Part shown: positions 62,017 through 64,000 of the stretch, piece after piece | How the letters are laid out: each line of letters opens with the position of its first letter | How positions within the stretch are numbered: the first letter of the stretch is position 1 | Source of the DNA: an uncultured Altererythrobacter sp. | Lineage (GTDB): Bacteria; Pseudomonadota; Alphaproteobacteria; Sphingomonadales; Sphingomonadaceae | Assembly: GCA_947492235.1 (NCBI GenBank) | Contig: CANLLZ010000002.1 | Coordinates: forward strand, 434,001-498,000 | Direction: 5' to 3' | DNA length: 64,000 bases | Position numbers and translations under genes: made by a program | The notes under the pieces: generated by a model | What the model saw: the letters and a program-made list of their open reading frames with translations, nothing else | The model's database searches: none | What the model was told of the DNA's origin: nothing

Positions 62017-64000
62017 CTACCCCACGACCCCCGCCGCCGCGAGCACGGCCAGCGTTAGAACATCGGGGGCCAGCGCGGTCATCGGGGCGATCTGGACCGG
62101 CTTCTCCATCCCGATCAGCATCGGGCCGATGGTGGCATCGCCGCCCAGTTCGCGCAGCAGCTTGGCTGACAGATTGGCCGATTGCAGGCCCGGCATGATC
62201 AGCACATTGGCCGGCGCGGACAGACGGCTGAACGGATAGAGCTCCATCACCTTGGGATTGAGCGCAGCGTCGGGCGCCATTTCGCCCTCATATTCGAAGC
62301 CGGGGTCCTCTGCGTCCAGAATGGCCACAGCATCGCGGATATTCTCCAGCCATTTGCCCGAAGGATTGCCGAAGGTGGAATAGGAGAGGAACGCGACCCG
62401 CGGCTCGTGCCCCATGCGGCGGGCCACCGCAGCGGTTTCCTTTGCAATAAAGGCCAGATCCTCGGCCGAAGGTCGTTCGTTGATAGTTGTATCCGCCATG
62501 AAGGTGGTGTGATGCTTGCCGATCATCATATGAATGCCGAACGACAGCGCATCAGGCTTGGGATCGAGCACCAGATTCACTTCGCGCGCCGTTTGCGCAA
62601 AGGTCCGCGTCATGCCCGAAATCATCGCGTCGCCGTGGCCCAGCGCGACTAGCAGCGCAGAAAAGACATTCCGCTCCTGATTGACCATCCGGCCCACATC
62701 GCGCTCGGTAAAGCCGCGCCGTTGCAGGCGTTTGTAGAGATACTCCGCCATTTGCGGGACTTTGTCGGACGTCTTGGAGTTCTCGATAATGTAGCTTTCG
62801 GGATCGTCCACCGCCAGCTCGCGCAGCTTGGCCTTCACCTTCTCCGTCCGGCCTACCAGCACCGGCTCGCCATAGCCGAAATCGCGGAACTGGATCGCTG
62901 CGCGCAGCATCACTTCCTCTTCCGCCTCGGCAAACACCACCCGCTTCGGGTTGGCCTTCGCGTCTTCGTACACCCGCGTCAGGACCGATGTGGTCGGGTT
63001 GAGGCGCGCTTTCAGGCTGGTGCGGTAGGCGTCGAAATCCTCGATCCTGTCCTGCGCCACACCGCTGTCCATAGCGGCCTTGGCCACGGCGCTGGAGACG
63101 ACCTCCATCAGGCGCGGATCGAACGGGGCGGGGATGATGTAATCCTGCCCGAACTGGTGGTTGATGCCGTAAGCCGCGGCGACTTCCTCGGGCACCCGCT
63201 CGCGGGCCAGCTCGGCAATCGCATTGGCGGCGGCGATCTTCATTTCCTCGTTGATGGCGGTGGCCCGCACATCCAGCGCGCCGCGGAAGATGAAGGGGAA
63301 GCCCAGCACATTGTTGACCTGGTTGGGATAATCGCTGCGCCCGGTGGCGATGATCGCATCGGGGCGCACGGCCTTGGCCTCGTCCGGCATGATTTCCGGC
63401 ACGGGATTGGCCATGGCGAAAATGATCGGATTGTCCGCCATTTTCTCCACCCATTCCGGCTTTAAGGCACCGGCGGCTGACAGGCCGAGGAAAATATCTG
63501 CGCCCTCCAGCGCTTCCTCCAGACTGCGCGCCTCGGTCGGGACGGCATGCGCGCTCTTCCACTGGTCGACATTCTCGCGGCCCGGATAGATCGGGCCCTT
63601 CCGGTCGCAGACGATGACGTTCTCGTGGCGGATCCCCAGCGCCTTGATCAGCGCGGTGCAGGCCAGCGCACTGGCTCCCGCCCCGTTCACGACCATGCGG
63701 CAATCCTTCAGATCGCGTCCCGTCAGATGGGCGGCATTGATCAGGCCCGCCGCCGCGATAATCGCGGTGCCGTGCTGATCGTCATGCATCACCGGAATGT
63801 TCATCCGCTCGCGCAAAGCCTGCTCGATAATGAAGCATTCGGGCGCGGCGATATCTTCCAGATTGATCCCGCCAAAGCTCGGCTCCATCAGCGCGACCGC
63901 TTCGATGAACTTGTCCGGATCTTCCGTGTCGAGCTCGATATCGATCGAGTCGACATCGGCGAAGCGTTTGAAGAGCACCGCCTTGCCCTCCATCACCGGC
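62017..64000 (-). CDS. maeB: NADP-dependent malic enzyme with phosphotransacetylase-like domain (N-terminus beyond right edge)
   Basis: The visible 660 residues are the C-terminal and central parts of MaeB, which makes pyruvate and CO2 from malate. The NAD(P) site NGAGASALACTALIKALG, the metal-region PVMHDDQHGTAIIAAAGLIN and ANPVPEIMPDEAK are intact. From about residue 340 of this part, the enzymatically silent phosphate-acetyltransferase-like domain begins (FAEAEEEVMLRAAIQFRDFG ... IMPGLQSANLSAKLLRELGG). The gene runs off the window: the residues before VMEGKAVLF are missing. Confidence 0.96.
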   Translation of the reverse strand, partial: PVMEGKAVLFKRFADVDSIDIELDTEDPDKFIEAVALMEPSFGGINLEDIAAPECFIIEQALRERMNIPVMHDDQHGTAIIAAAGLINAAHLTGRDLKDCRMVVNGAGASALACTALIKALGIRHENVIVCDRKGPIYPGRENVDQWKSAHAVPTEARSLEEALEGADIFLGLSAAGALKPEWVEKMADNPIIFAMANPVPEIMPDEAKAVRPDAIIATGRSDYPNQVNNVLGFPFIFRGALDVRATAINEEMKIAAANAIAELARERVPEEVAAAYGINHQFGQDYIIPAPFDPRLMEVVSSAVAKAAMDSGVAQDRIEDFDAYRTSLKARLNPTTSVLTRVYEDAKANPKRVVFAEAEEEVMLRAAIQFRDFGYGEPVLVGRTEKVKAKLRELAVDDPESYIIENSKTSDKVPQMAEYLYKRLQRRGFTERDVGRMVNQERNVFSALLVALGHGDAMISGMTRTFAQTAREVNLVLDPKPDALSFGIHMMIGKHHTTFMADTTINERPSAEDLAFIAKETAAVARRMGHEPRVAFLSYSTFGNPSGKWLENIRDAVAILDAEDPGFEYEGEMAPDAALNPKVMELYPFSRLSAPANVLIMPGLQSANLSAKLLRELGGDATIGPMLIGMEKPVQIAPMTALAPDVLTLAVLAAAGVVG

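Overview
This is a 64 kb chromosomal segment of a GC-rich alphaproteobacterium. It most resembles Sphingomonadales, probably Erythrobacteraceae. The evidence is a CtrA cell-cycle regulator with paired GANTC (CcrM-type) sites in its promoter, CIRCE-controlled groESL, a DUF4167 protein, a heme oxygenase/bacteriophytochrome pair, and overall codon use. The taxonomic placement is an inference from gene content. I see no rRNA, tRNA, CRISPR array, prophage or intact insertion sequence.

Layout. 1-744: 5' part of gltX, running off the left edge. 976-3127: three coupled TadE/TadG-type genes. 3215-11848: rpoC and rpoB on the minus strand. 12228-14402: a four-gene module (DUF2975 membrane protein, small HTH regulator, two membrane proteins) with a paired TATCG-N5-CGATA operator. 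14703-15682: rplJ-rplL on the plus strand, so the usual rplJL-rpoBC operon is split and the halves diverge. 15891-19327: an aminoglycoside-nucleotidyltransferase-like protein, a PagL-like outer-membrane protein, a small secreted protein and a MATE transporter. 19425-21556: groESL with CIRCE and a sigma-32-like promoter. 21638-25656: heme oxygenase, bacteriophytochrome kinase with fused receiver, and an Asp/Asn hydroxylase-like protein. 25748-32663: a DUF885 peptidase-like protein, a DUF305-LVIVD fusion, a phosphotransferase with a DUF6285-like tail, and a class A beta-lactamase-like protein. 32761-39660: a tiny acidic lipoprotein, polA, an MscS channel and a CDC48-type double AAA ATPase. 40015-44655: a CoA-transferase and acyl-CoA operon interrupted by a HAD-type lipoprotein gene. 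44669-50491: metK, lnt, a DUF4167 protein, prmC and prfA. 50723-52865: hisS, flanked by two different inverted-repeat elements, then ppa. 52866-59359: a BON-MscS channel, a small membrane protein, lptB, rpoN, a hairpin-rich intergenic element, ctrA and trmB. 59364-61927: a membrane-anchored AraC regulator divergent from an S41-peptidase-like gene, in visibly AT-richer DNA. 62017-64000: maeB, running off the right edge.

Most genes are core housekeeping: transcription (rpoB, rpoC, rpoN), translation (gltX, hisS, rplJ, rplL, prfA, prmC, trmB), chaperones, DNA repair, methyl donor supply, envelope biogenesis (lnt, lptB) and central carbon metabolism (maeB). The accessory material sits between these blocks. 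The most interesting parts are the operator-equipped DUF2975 module, the coupled light-sensor pair, the multi-domain fusions (DUF305-LVIVD, phosphotransferase-DUF6285), the CDC48-type ATPase with an orphan leftward terminator upstream, the hairpin-rich elements around hisS, lptB/rpoN and ctrA, and the 7TM-AraC/S41 pair.
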